Shown one piece after another: positions 48,892 to 60,105 of a stretch of DNA of 64,000 nt. The translations under genes were made by a program, and so were the position numbers. The notes beneath the pieces are model-generated. The model worked only from the letters and a program-made list of their open reading frames with translations. It had not been told where the DNA came from and did not search any database. The DNA is from Phragmites australis (lineage: Eukaryota; Streptophyta; Magnoliopsida; Poales; Poaceae), in the NCBI RefSeq assembly GCF_958298935.1, contig NC_084922.1, positions 11,534,501 to 11,598,500 on the forward strand, written 5' to 3'. Position 1 is the stretch's first letter; every line of letters begins with the position of its first letter.

Positions 48892-51800
48892 ATGCTCCTC
48901 CGCCTGCTGCCGCTCTCCTGCCCCTCCCTCCCCGCGCCGCCGTTCCGCGCCAGCGGCCGGTCTGGCTCCGCCGGTACCCGCTCAGGGGTTCGGACTGGGG
49001 GGAGGGCGCGGAGGCGGGCGCTCCGGGGACGGACGTGCAGCCGGAGACCCCCAAACGGGGCCGCCACGGCGGTGGCGATGGCCATGAGCCGCACGCGGCT
49101 GGGAGCGGCGGGGCGCTGCTGGGTTCGGTGAGGAGGCTGCTGCTCGCCGGGGCGGCGGAGGGGGAGGAGGAGCAGGGGCGGTTCCCGAAGCGGTGGGCCA
49201 TCGTCTTCCTCTGCTTCTCCGCCTTCCTCCTCTGCAACATGGACCGCGTACGTGCCTCTGCTACCCCTACTCTTCAGTCTTCAGCCTTCACATCACCTGC
49301 ATGACCGCAATGCAACAAACGATCAAACCGGCCGCATGATTCCGCAGGGTGCATGCATAGTACAATAGTAGTATCGATTGGTTTGCGAGAGGTTTACATT
49401 AGGCAAATTTTACGGTATATCTAAATAACTGTGATCGTCTATCCTAGATCGTGATGGTTAGGATTAAAAAATGAGCTCTTTTATGGTGGTCCACACTACT
49501 TATAGATAAGAGGTAGTATAAATCTAATTCGACGATCCATGTAATTAGATATTTTGATAATAGTGGTAATTTTGTTAAAATTACCCACATGCTTTTGCTA
49601 ATAGAAAGATCGACGCCGCAAACGTCAGATCGTTAACCCTAGCTGATGGGTAGCAAATGAACTCTCATACCGAATGCAGATTAAAATGTTAAAACGGCAA
49701 TGAAATATTACTCTATTTAGAGACATATAACTGCAGTTAATTAGTTTTATGTCACGTATTTTTCTTTTCAAAATAACCCTAATACTACCATACTACTCAC
49801 ATATACTACTTATACTACCGATGAGAAATGAGTAGTATTCTGGCTAATCTGGACCGTTAGACTCTAAAAATATATGGCTCATATTAATTTTGAATCACTG
49901 TAAAATTTCTCTAAAAAATATGACTTATTACTCTAGAGGTAACAGGTCACCCTTATCTATAAGGAAAAATTTTGTTTCTACCCTTGTCTTCCTCCTTCCC
50001 TCTGTTCTTGCATCTCGTTCATGGAGAGGTTGCCAATGGTGGCCACCAGAACCTTCCCTCGCTCCTCTCCTTCAAGACCTACAACCCAAACGCCACCGCC
50101 TAGAGACCTGGGTTTGCCCCAACCCGTGCTCCGGCACATGGTTCGGGACCCGATGCTACAAGGGCAGGGTGGTGGGGTTCTTCCTGGACAACGCCTCGCT
50201 GGTCGGCGCCGTGGCTCCTCTCCTACTGCTCAGCCAGATCAGGGTGCTCGCCGTCAGGAACAACTCCCTGTCCGCCCTCTCCCTCCCCTGGACAACTCCA
50301 TGAGCCCATGGCTGAGGCACCTGCTGGTCTCCCTCACAGTGGAAGCCTCAACGTTTCGCTGGGTGCTCTGCTCACTCTTAGAGCAGAGAAGAACGGCTTC
50401 CATGGAAGCTTGGAGGTGTTGTGCATTCCGATGCTCGGGAGCTTTAACGTACGTGTCGGGGAACAAGCTCGCCGAGGAGATGAACGGGGATGAGAAGTGA
50501 TAGAAGAACAGCGCTCTGGTCTGCTTCGAGGGTGGCGAGGAGCTGCGGCTAGAGAGCCTCCTCAAGGCCTTGGCGGAGGTGCCAGAAAAGCGGTGCATTG
50601 GTCTGCTTCGAGGGCGGCGAGGAGCTGCGACTGGAGAACGTCCTCAAGGCCTCGGTGGAGGTGCTCAGAAAGGGTGTGCCCGGGAGCACGTACAAGGCGG
50701 TCCTCGAGGATAGCATCGTGGAGACCGTGAAACGCCTAAGCACGCTACAATTCCCCGCTAGCCGGAGCAAGGCCCTCAACCGCCATTAGTAACCGGATGT
50801 AGCCGGTTATTTTTTTCTAATATATTTAATTGTTTTTCCTTATAAAAATCAAAGGCTCATATCTATTTTGATCTCTTACCTCGTAAGAACATTTCTAAGA
50901 GATTTTCTAAAACTCATTTCCTTTATTTTTTTCATATAGGGAGTCCTCCTAATAATATTTTCTCTATAAATCTCTTTTATCTCCAATAAACTCTTAGTAC
51001 CTTATTCCCTATATATCCTCTACTGTATCACCGACGGATAGACATCGCATGTCATCTCTCTCCTCTTCACGAGCAAACAGAGCAAGACGTTCATACCCCT
51101 ATGCCGGCTACGTCCACTGCGCTCCGCTCCCTGTCCTTCCTCACAACCCCCTTTGCTAATCGAATCCTTTCGTCTCATATAACTATAATCCATCCATCAT
51201 ATGATATCTCCAACAGTATCAAAAGATGAATCGATTGAACTGAGAGAAGAATGGACGAGGTGGAGCTACAGCTGGCAAGGAGCAGATCGACGACTTAGTT
51301 CCGGGAGGCCTTCATCCTCTTCGACAAAGATGGCGACGGTATTGCCCTTGCATCGTTCTTGTTCATCAATAAATTGAATTGCGCGAGCGCATGCATGCAA
51401 TGCGTCAACCGATTGATGCAAGAATTCACCTGTAGGGACGATCACGACCAAGGAGCTTGGGACGGTGATGTGTTCACTGGGGCAGAGCCCCAAGGAGGCA
51501 GAGCTGCAGGACATGGTCGAAGAGGTGGACGCTGACGACAACGGCACCATCAACTTCCGCCAGTTCCTCACCCTCCTCGCCCGCAAGATGCGCGACGCCA
51601 GCGCCGATGATGAGCTCCACGAGGACAGTGAGGACAACAGGGACAACCGGCGGTGGGAGCATGGGCCCAATAGGATTGGGAGTCTGAGAGAGGTTCCTTA
51701 CTTTTAGCTAAGATGATGGTGTGTTTAGGGGATTAGTAAAAATAGGAATTTTGTTTGGTAAGCTGTTGGAGAGTGTTTTTTAGTCAAAATCTTTAAATTT

Positions 51801-54569
51801 ACCTATAAGGAACAAAATAGGATATCTTTTAGAGATACTCTAAGAGGTCAAAGGTGTACCTTAACAGGGCCCTTTATATTAACATCATTTGCAGGTAAAC
51901 ATGAGCATTGCCATTCTGCCTATGTCCGCAGAGTTTGGTTGGAACCCACAAACTGTTGGTCTCATTCAGTCATCTTTCTTCTGGGGCTACCTCCTAACTC
52001 AGGTCAGTACGAGCAAGCCTTGCTTCATGCAGGAAATCTGCATCTAGGATCAATGACCCTGGTTTTTATTTTAATCCCATCATCATTGCAGATCGCTGGA
52101 GGAATTTGGGCAGATACTGTTGGGGGAAAGACTGTCCTTGGTTTCGGTGTGGTTTGGTGGTCAATAGCAACAGCTCTTACACCCGTCGCAGCAAAGCTTG
52201 GCTTGCCATTTCTTCTTGTTGTGCGGGCTTTCATGGGAATTGGTGAGGTAAGCCTTGATTAGCCGCAGACTTAAGTCTGTTTGGTTGGGCGTCACATATT
52301 GCCGCAACTAAGGTTAGACATGTACCAACATTGTGGCGCGCCTACCTTTGGGGCAAAATAGAATTGTTTGGTTGGTTGCCATGCCTTAGTCAAGTTATGG
52401 CAAACTTAGTATGGCCACTGTTTGGATCTCCACCACAAGGTCTGCCAGAGGTTTGGCAAAAAGTATACGGCAACTGTTTGGTATAGAATTATGGTTTAAC
52501 TCTAATGTAGAGAGACCTTAACTTAACAGTTCCTTTTCTGCGATGTAATTATTTAAAATGGTCATCAGCCTTAAGTTCATAGTTCTAGAACCCTTGAGAA
52601 GTAGATTTACATGGAGCTACACACTCCTGTACTCTCACGGACTCACCACTGGGAATCCATCCCAGCCCCTACTCAATATTGAATTTTCATGCTCATGAAC
52701 CCGTCTCCACTTGCCCAACTATGACAAATTTCTTTCGGTTGCTTAGTTCTGCATCTTTTGTTGTCAATATTATTTATACAGTTGTATCCGGTATTGATAT
52801 AATAAACGTATAAATTCATCCCCCAGGGGGTTGCCATGCCTGCAATGAATAATATTCTTTCGAAATGGATTCCTGTATCAGAGAGGAGCAGATCACTGTC
52901 TCTTGTGTACAGTGGAATGTACCTTGGGTCAGTGACAGGACTTGCATTTTCCCCCTTTCTGGTACATAAGTTTGGTTGGCCATCAGTCTTCTATTCTTTC
53001 GGGTCTCTTGGGGCTGTTTGGTTCACGACATGGGCAAGCAAGGTATTCTTCAAGTGTTGTACTGTACATACGAAATTCTTCCAGTGTTGGGAGTATTGTC
53101 CTCTGATTTCATCATATCATCCCTGAATTTTATTGCACGTTTTTTAAGGCATATAGTTCCCCACTTGAGGACCCAGGAATCAGTGCTGCAGAAAAAAAGC
53201 TTATTACTAGTCAAACCACAGCAGGCGAGCCTGTTAAAACAATTCCGTGGAGATTAATATTATCAAAACCACCTGTTTGGGCGCTTATAGTTTCTCATTT
53301 TTGCCACAACTGGGGAACTTTCATTTTGCTCACATGGATGCCAACATACTACAACCAGGTAATGCTAAACATCAGATTTTCCACCTGAGGATCCTAAACT
53401 TTTAACATTTGTATATTAAAATTTTTCTTTGAAATAGGTTCTGAAATTCAACCTCATGGAATCTGGCCTTGTCTGTGTTCTTCCCTGGTTCACGATGGCA
53501 GTTTCTGCAAATGTTGGTGGTTGGATTGCAGACACGCTTGTCAGTAGAGGAGTATCTGTGACAACAGTTCGAAAGGTAAAGCGTTCCCTTGGCTTCTAAT
53601 TAGTAAAATTGGGAGCCAGATTTTTTTCACAAATCCTGAATTTCTCTTTCCACAAGGAGCTATAGAATTGAATCACTATACATTCTCAAAGAGTGTAGTC
53701 AAGCTGTGCGAAGGCTCTATAATCAGTAGACTTTAGGGAAGTGAGAAGTCAACCTCTTTTTGTATACATCCTGTTACCTGGCAGATTTTTTTTCCCACTG
53801 CGTCACATGTATTTTCACCTCTTTTCTGATCATGCAATCAATCGGATTCTTGGGCCCAGCATTTTTTCTAACTCAACTAAGCTATGTCAACTCACCCGCC
53901 ATGGCAGTGTTGTGCATGGCTTGTAGCCAGGTAATTGTCCATCTGGCTTGTTTTCTGTTGCCAATTTATTTTGGCTATTTTAAGGTCTATCGTTACATGC
54001 TAAGCATAATATGTTGGTTGTGTTCTGTTTTTCCATTCGCAGGGAACTGATGCATTCTCGCAGTCTGGTCTATACTCAAATCATCAAGACATCGGCCCTC
54101 GATACGCAGTAATCTCTTCTTCCATGTTCTATAGCCTTATGTAATTGCTACGTGAGAAGTTCTGAAACCTAGGTTGTTCTATAGCACAACCTTTAATTAC
54201 GTGCAGAACTCATAGCCTTATGTAATTGCTATGCCTAGAATGCAAGAGAATCCATGAGGTGCTAAATGGTGGTTGCTTTCTCCCATCTTTCAGGGTGTAC
54301 TACTTGGTCTTTCCAACACGGCTGGGGTTTTAGCTGGTGTATTTGGCACAGCAGCAACAGGATACATCTTGCAGCACGGTTTGGCCTAATCTCACTCTCT
54401 TGCATCGCATACTAGCAACCTATTTTAGAACCCACCTTGGTTGATGAATGCCATCCCCTAAAAAAATGCAGGTTCTTGGGATAATGTCTTCGAGTTATCA
54501 GTGGTGCTCTATCTGGTTGGGACTTTGGTATGGAATGTATTCTCAACCGGCGAGAAGATTATTGATTGA
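48892..54569 (+). CDS. PHT4;1: PHT4;1-type plastid phosphate transporter, with two defects
   Basis: MFS anion transporter of the PHT4 family; the Arabidopsis PHT4;1 protein sits in the thylakoid membrane and moves phosphate. Ten exons: 48892-49247, 51895-52002, 52092-52247, 52827-53042, 53149-53358, 53438-53575, 53829-53930, 54043-54108, 54294-54378, 54472-54569. Exons 2-10 encode 392 residues with family signatures [77 protein letters not shown] and a C-terminal STGEKIID. In exon 1 the transit-peptide frame from ATG 48892 runs to a stop at about 49129, while the frame that leads into exon 2 has no ATG upstream of 49239. One extra base would join them into about 511 residues, the family's length. 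The acceptor of exon 7 reads TG. Either the gene is damaged or the sequence has two errors. Confidence 0.93.
49405..49908. mobile_element. Possible MITE in PHT4;1 intron 1
   Basis: The left end aaattttacggtatatctaaa and the inverted right end aaattttacagtgattcaaaa are similar for about 14 of 21 bases; the interior is AT-rich. No convincing duplication at the flanks. Confidence 0.3.
50013..50788 (+). pseudogene. LRR receptor-like kinase fragment in PHT4;1 intron 1
   Basis: Pieces of one plant LRR receptor kinase in correct order but in shifting frames: [34 protein letters not shown] and [20 protein letters not shown] (N-terminal cap and first LRRs), [19 protein letters not shown] (LRR), then [19 protein letters not shown] and [19 protein letters not shown], the juxtamembrane region and the ATP-binding lobe with the conserved Lys. 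Transmembrane and most kinase parts are missing. The [13 protein letters not shown] part is present twice, near 50513 and 50595. Frameshifts and stops make it a pseudogene. Confidence 0.85.
50887..51840. mobile_element. PIF/Harbinger-type element carrying a calmodulin-like gene fragment
   Basis: 954 bp. The left end gaacatttctaagagatttt and the inverted right end gagtatctctaaaagatatc match at about 15 of 20, and both are flanked by taa (50884-50886 and 51841-51843), the 3-bp TWA duplication of PIF/Harbinger elements. There is no transposase inside; instead 51251-51707 is a two-exon calmodulin-like fragment. The element sits entirely in intron 1 of PHT4;1, ending 54 bp before its exon 2. Confidence 0.8.
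51251..51707 (+). pseudogene. Captured calmodulin-like half gene (EF-hands 1-2)
   Basis: Exon 1 51251-51338 and exon 2 51436-51707. Exon 1 ends [14 protein letters not shown] at a GT donor; exon 2 continues [32 protein letters not shown] and [20 protein letters not shown]. The intron splits the Gly codon of the first EF loop, the intron position shared by plant calmodulin genes. EF-hands 3 and 4 are absent and replaced by an acidic tail to the stop at 51705. A frameshift and stop lie before FREAF in exon 1. Retention of the intron shows capture at DNA level rather than retroposition. Confidence 0.82.
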
Positions 54570-55156
<587 letters not shown>

Positions 55157-55160
<4 letters not shown>

Positions 55161-55258
55161 ACATATTATTCTGGTCTATATTGGCCAATGAGGACTGACT
55201 CTATATATCGGCATCAAGTCTATTGGACAGATATCTCTCTTCCCACAATTCCAGTCTA
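55157..55258 (+). repeat. 5' LTR of the short-LTR copia element (right part)
   Basis: ggtaacatattattctgg...cccacaattccagtcta, homologous to 60000-60100. The first 18 or so bases of the LTR are lost in the microsatellite at 55037-55160. Confidence 0.8.
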
Positions 55259-55262
55259 ATGT

Positions 55263-55276
55263 AACATAGAATCAGA
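55263..55276 (+). other. Primer-binding site, initiator-Met tRNA type
   Basis: atagaatcagagg, 5-10 bases after the LTR, is a degenerate copy of TGGTATCAGAGC, complementary to the initiator methionine tRNA, the primer of most plant copia elements. Confidence 0.55.
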
Positions 55277-55968
55277 GGAAGGTTTAGGGTTAGAGTTACC
55301 AAGATCCAAATTTTGTTGACGCTGTTGTCTACCGCCGTCAAGGGGCCGTTGCCCCCATTCTCTGTTGTCACGCGTGTTTTAAGGTCACCCGTCGCGGGCA
55401 CATCGCACGTTCTTCAGCCGCTCATCGCGAGCATGTTCAGCCGCCCCTCATCGTCAACGACTTAGCAGCCCAAATCCGCGCCGAACCCTATCGCCAATTC
55501 GCGTCGAACTCCGCTACCCTTCGGATCTGTGCTGCGTCGGACCACACCACCCTTCAGATCCGTGCCAATTTCCGTCGCCTTCGTTGCCGGATCCCACCGC
55601 CTTTGTCACCTGTCACCGGTCGAATCTCCATATGGAGTTGGTGTGCCGGACACCGCTGTTGTCTTCATGCAACTGTGGCCGCTGCCCGACCGTTAGGCAA
55701 CTCCCGTCACTGCCCGACCGTCAAGTCTTGTAGCGACACTCTTCAGGAGGCTGTCGCCGTCGAGGTTCTCTATCCTCCAGTCATTATTGCTGCAGTTGCC
55801 TCTAGTTCTTACACGCAGAGATAGAGCACATGCACGGACCTCATCTATTGCTGCTCTGCATAAAACAAGGAGGCATTCCTACTGTTGCACTACTGCATGT
55901 ACTGTTCATCTGCTCCTGTTGTGCTAATGTATTGCTACTGTTCATCTGTTGCCCTTAGCATTTTCAAT

Positions 55969-56790
55969 ATGTCGCAATCCACTGTAATTGCTATTCCTAT
56001 CAAACTTGATGGTCATAATTATCAAGAGTGGGTTTTCTCTATGAAAACTGTGTTGAGGGGTTATGCTTTGGCATCACATCTGACTAGTGTTCCACTTGTT
56101 GATACGTCTAAGGATGGTTCTGGTGCAACTGAAGTCAAGAAATGGCAGAATAATGACAGAAGGGTTATGGGTGCTATAGTTACTAGTATGAAGGAGTCTT
56201 TGATCATGAGTCTTGAACATCACAAGATAGCTAAGGAGATGTGGGATTATTTGCAGCGTTGATATGTTTAGAATAGTGGTGCCCTCTTGCATACTCTGAT
56301 GAGAAGACGTCATGGCCTTCAGTAGAATGATCTCTCCATAGATGAGTACTACACTGCATTTGAACGTTTGATGGGACCATTGCTCTCCATGGTCCCTCAT
56401 TGTATTGGAGGGTGTTCATGCTATTGTGATTAGAAGAATAAGTTCATTGAGAAGTTCCTTATATATCAATTCTTGCATGGACTATGATCATATTTTGAGT
56501 CTCTTCGTATGCAGCTGCACAACAACCCCACTACTCCATCCATTGCTGATGTATTTTCTACTTTGATTGTTGAAGAGACTCGTCTTCGTTCACTCACGTT
56601 TGCTCTAGTGTCAGTACCTCATACAACTTCTTCAATGACCAACATAGCTAGAGACAGTTCCTCAGAGGGTATTCCTTGTGAGCATTGCAAGAAGATTGTT
56701 CATCGTTCAGAGAATTGATTCTCTCGTCATCCAAAGAAGTTGGCTGAGTTTTGTGCCCATCGTGTTGCTCGAGCTCATAATATAGCTCCT
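55969..56790 (+). pseudogene. Copia gag
   Basis: ATG 55969 starts a 98-codon frame with IKLDGHNYQEWVFSMKTVLR and MKESLIMSLEHHKIAKEMWD, the copia gag N-terminal pattern. Further pieces follow after stops (IADVFSTLIVEETRLRSL), then CEHCKK...H near 56676, a decayed zinc knuckle. Confidence 0.8.
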
Positions 56791-56829
56791 TCCTAAGGCT
56801 CTGTATCCGTTGTTGCTATTCATAACAGT

Positions 56830-57960
56830 GATTCTCAGTCTTCGGTTCTAGATTTAGGGGCTTCCTTCTATGTCGCATCTGATAAGTCTCAGCTGGTCGC
56901 TTGTAAGCATATCACTCTTGGAGATTCTATTCAAACAAATGATGGTACATCTTGTTATATCACTCATCAGGGTGTACTTTACACTTCCTACTTTTATGTA
57001 CCTGATGTTTCTTTTGTACCTTAGTTATCCATAAATCTCCTCTCTGTATGTCAAATCCTAACCAAAACTATTTTGTTGGATTTGATGCCTCATCTTGTTT
57101 TATTTAGGATCTTCGCAGCAGGAGCGTGATTGGGATTGGTCGTCACCGTAGCGGGTCTCTTGTCCTCTACTTTTTGGACACTTTGTGTCTTCCTCCTTCC
57201 ACCAGCTCCACTGCTCGTGTGTCATCTATTGCATCGTCATTTGCTTCATCTTTTGCCAAGTGGCATCATCGTCTTGGTCACTTATGTTGATCGCATATGT
57301 CTACTTTGGTCCATCAGGGTCGTGCAGATCATATGTCCATTGAGTCCACTTTTCATTGTAAGGGTTACAAGCTTGGTAAAGAGCTCCAACTCCCATATTT
57401 CAGTAGTATTTCCCATTCTGCTAAACCTTTTAATCTTATTCATTCCGATGTATAGGATTCTTCACATTTTGCTTCAAAAGGTGGTCATAGCTATTATGTC
57501 ATTTTTATTGATGATCATTCTCAATATACTTGAATTTATTTCATGAAACATCGTTTCTAGTTGTGTTCTATATATCAATCTTTTGCTCGTATAATCCATA
57601 CTCAGTTCTCTACTACCATTAAAATCTTTCGCTCTGACTCTAGAGGAGAATATCTCTCTTCTGTTTTTCATTAGTTCCTCACCTATGGGGGTACCTTGCT
57701 CAGTTCTCATGCCCTATGGCTCATGTTCAAAATGGCATTACTGAACAAAAACATCATCATATTATACAGACTGCTCGCACACCTCTCATTGCATCTTTTG
57801 TCCCTTCTTGTTTCTAGGGAGAAACTATTTCCACAGCTTATTAACCGGCAACCGTCTTCAAAGCTTGCCGAAAAATACCCTGGTGAGGCTCTTTTTGGTA
57901 CTCCTCCTAACTATGATCATCTTCGGGTTTTCGGATGTACTTGCTATGTCTAGCTTGCGT
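56830..57960 (+). pseudogene. Copia protease and integrase region
   Basis: VLDLGASFYVASDKS (56848) is the protease site with DLGA for D-S/T-G-A. Near 57257 KWHHRLGH begins GAG-pre-integrase. IHSDV and YYVIFIDDHSQYT (57440-57530) start the integrase core, and RSDSRGEY (57630) holds the second Asp. Frames are broken throughout. Confidence 0.8.
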
Positions 57961-58499
57961 CTCGTGAGCGGAATAAGTTGTCTGCCCAGTTGGTTGAGTG
58001 TGTCTTTCTTGGATATAGCCCTGAGCATAAGGGCTATCGTTGTTATGATCCTTCCTCTCATCGCATGCGAATTTCTCGTCATGTAAACTTTGTTGAGGAC
58101 CGTCCCTTCTTCTATAATCCCTCAACTCAGCCCTCATCCTCTCCCATAGAGCCCACATCCTTCCTATGTATTTCTCTTCCATCTGGTGATTATGTCCATG
58201 TTCCATCTCATATGCCTCCACCCACCTCTGCTCTGGATTCAGCTCCCCACCATATATTTCTCCTATCATCCATGTCTATACTCATCGAAACATATTTCCT
58301 TCTGATCACCTGTCCAATCCCACATCTCCAGCCAGTCTTGATGCTCCTATACAAACTGATCTTAATGTTGTTGATGAGTTTCCTACTGGTCCTCGTTATA
58401 ATCTATGTGATCGTGCGACTATTGAGGCACTTGACAAGTTTGGTTTTCCCCATGCGAGTGCTGTTGTAGCTAAGTAGCCATCTACTTATCAGGAGGCAT

Positions 58500-59400
58500 G
58501 TGGTATTCCTGAGTGACAGTTTGCTATGTCTGAGGAACTTATTGCACTTAATCGTACATGAACTTGGGATCATGTTCCCTTACCATCTCATGTTGTTCCT
58601 ATCACATGTAAGTGGGTGTTTAAGATTAAGACAAAGTCAAATGGTTCAGTTGAGAGATACAAAGCTTGTCTTGTTGCTAGAGGTTTTCAACAGACCAAAG
58701 GTCGAGATTATGATGAGACATTTATTTCTATTGATCACATTAGTTCGTACCTTGATTTCAGTGGCTACTACTCGTTTCTGGACTATCTCTCAGATGGATA
58801 TTAAGAATGCTTTTCTTCATGGTGATTTGCATGAGGAAGTTTATATGCAGCCACCCTCAGGTGTTGATGCTCCTTCAGATATGTCTGTCGTCTTCGATGT
58901 GCTTTATATGGCCTCAAACAAGCTCCTTCTGCTTGGTTTGAACGATTTGTTTCTGTTATACAAGCTGCTAGTTTTTCCCCTAGTGATCATGATCCTGCTT
59001 TATTTATTCATCTATATCCAAAAGGGCGTACTTTGCTTCTCCTTTATGTTGATTACAGGATATGATGTTAAGCATGTTGCTCATGTGAAGAAGAAACTCA
59101 GTGAGCAGTTTCAGATGTCTCATGTAGGCACTATTATTTACTTCTTGGGAATTGAAGTTATGATTACTGAAAAGGGTTTATATCTTTCTCAATCTAAATA
59201 CATTTAGGATCTCATGGCTAGCTCTGGCATTACTGATAATCGGACAGTTGCTACACCTATGGAGCTTCATTTGCAACTTCATCCTACTGATAGTACACCC
59301 CTTGAGGACCCCTCTCGATATCATCGTATTGTGAGTAGCCTTGTTTGTCTCACTGTCACCAGACCTGATATTTCTCATGTATTTCATATTTTGAGTTAGT
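58500..59400 (+). pseudogene. Copia reverse transcriptase
   Basis: FKIKTKSNGSVERYKACLVA and RGFQQTKGRDYDETF (58616-58730), SQMDIKNAFLHGDLHEEVYM (58790), then LLYVD at about 59040 where the second Asp of YVDD and the next residues are lost in a small deletion, then VKHVAHVKKKLSEQFQM and DPSRYHRIVSSLVCLTVTRP. Catalytically dead. Confidence 0.88.
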
Positions 59401-59519
59401 TTGTGAGTGATCCCACTTTTGCGCATTTTGGTCATTTGCTTCAGGTATCACGCTACTTGAGGGGAACATCATCACAGTATTTGTTCTAGTCCGCTTTAAT
59501 TTTATGCTTACTTGGATTC

Positions 59520-59975
59520 ACTTGGGCGAGTGACCCGATGGATCGTCATTCTATCACTGGTTATTGTATTCTTCTTGGCATTTCTCCTCTTACATAGAAG
59601 TCTAAGAACTAGATTGTTGTATCACGGTCTAGTATAGAGACAGAACTTCAAACTCTTGCCACTACCACTTTAGAGATTGTGTGGCTTCGCTGGTTATTGG
59701 TTGATTTTGGCGTCTCTTGTGAAGCAACCACTCCCCTTCTATGTGATAATATTGGTACTATACAAATTGCAAATGATCCTACGAAGTATGAACTCACAAG
59801 ACATATTGGTGTTGATGCTTCCTTTACCTCATTATCATCAGAAAAACATTAATCTTCAGTATATGCTATCGGAGTTGCAAGTTGCAGATTTCTTTACCGG
59901 AGCACAAACTCAAGTGCATCATCGACTTCATCTATTGAACTCAGTGTTTCTGAGTCTTCTATACCACCTTGAGTT
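59520..59975 (+). pseudogene. Copia RNase H
   Basis: ITGYCILLGISPL, SRSSIETELQTLA, CDNIGTIQIANDPTKYE and RHIGVDA follow in the order of copia RNase H, with Glu and Asp of the active site present. Stops interrupt. Confidence 0.82.
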
Positions 59976-59981
59976 TGAGAG

Positions 59982-60100
59982 TGTTAAGTATACATATATG
60001 GTAACATATTATTCTGATCTATATTGGCTCATAAGGACCTACTCTATATATTGACTTCAAGTCTATTGAATGGATATCTCTCTTCCCACAATTCCAGTCA
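59982..60100 (+). repeat. 3' LTR of the short-LTR copia element
   Basis: 119 bp, TGTTAAGTATACATATATGG...TTCCAGTCA, directly after the polypurine tract. Confidence 0.85.
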
Positions 60101-60105
60101 AGTAA

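Noticed and set aside
48708..49240. Open frames of 128 and 139 codons on the minus strand over PHT4;1 exon 1
   Set aside because: They are antisense shadows of a GC-rich exon; composition is Arg/Pro/Ala-rich without any domain.
52262..52520. A MITE in PHT4;1 intron 3 suggested by ctgtttggttggg and ggcaactgtttggtat
   Set aside because: The words are direct rather than inverted and no duplication was found.
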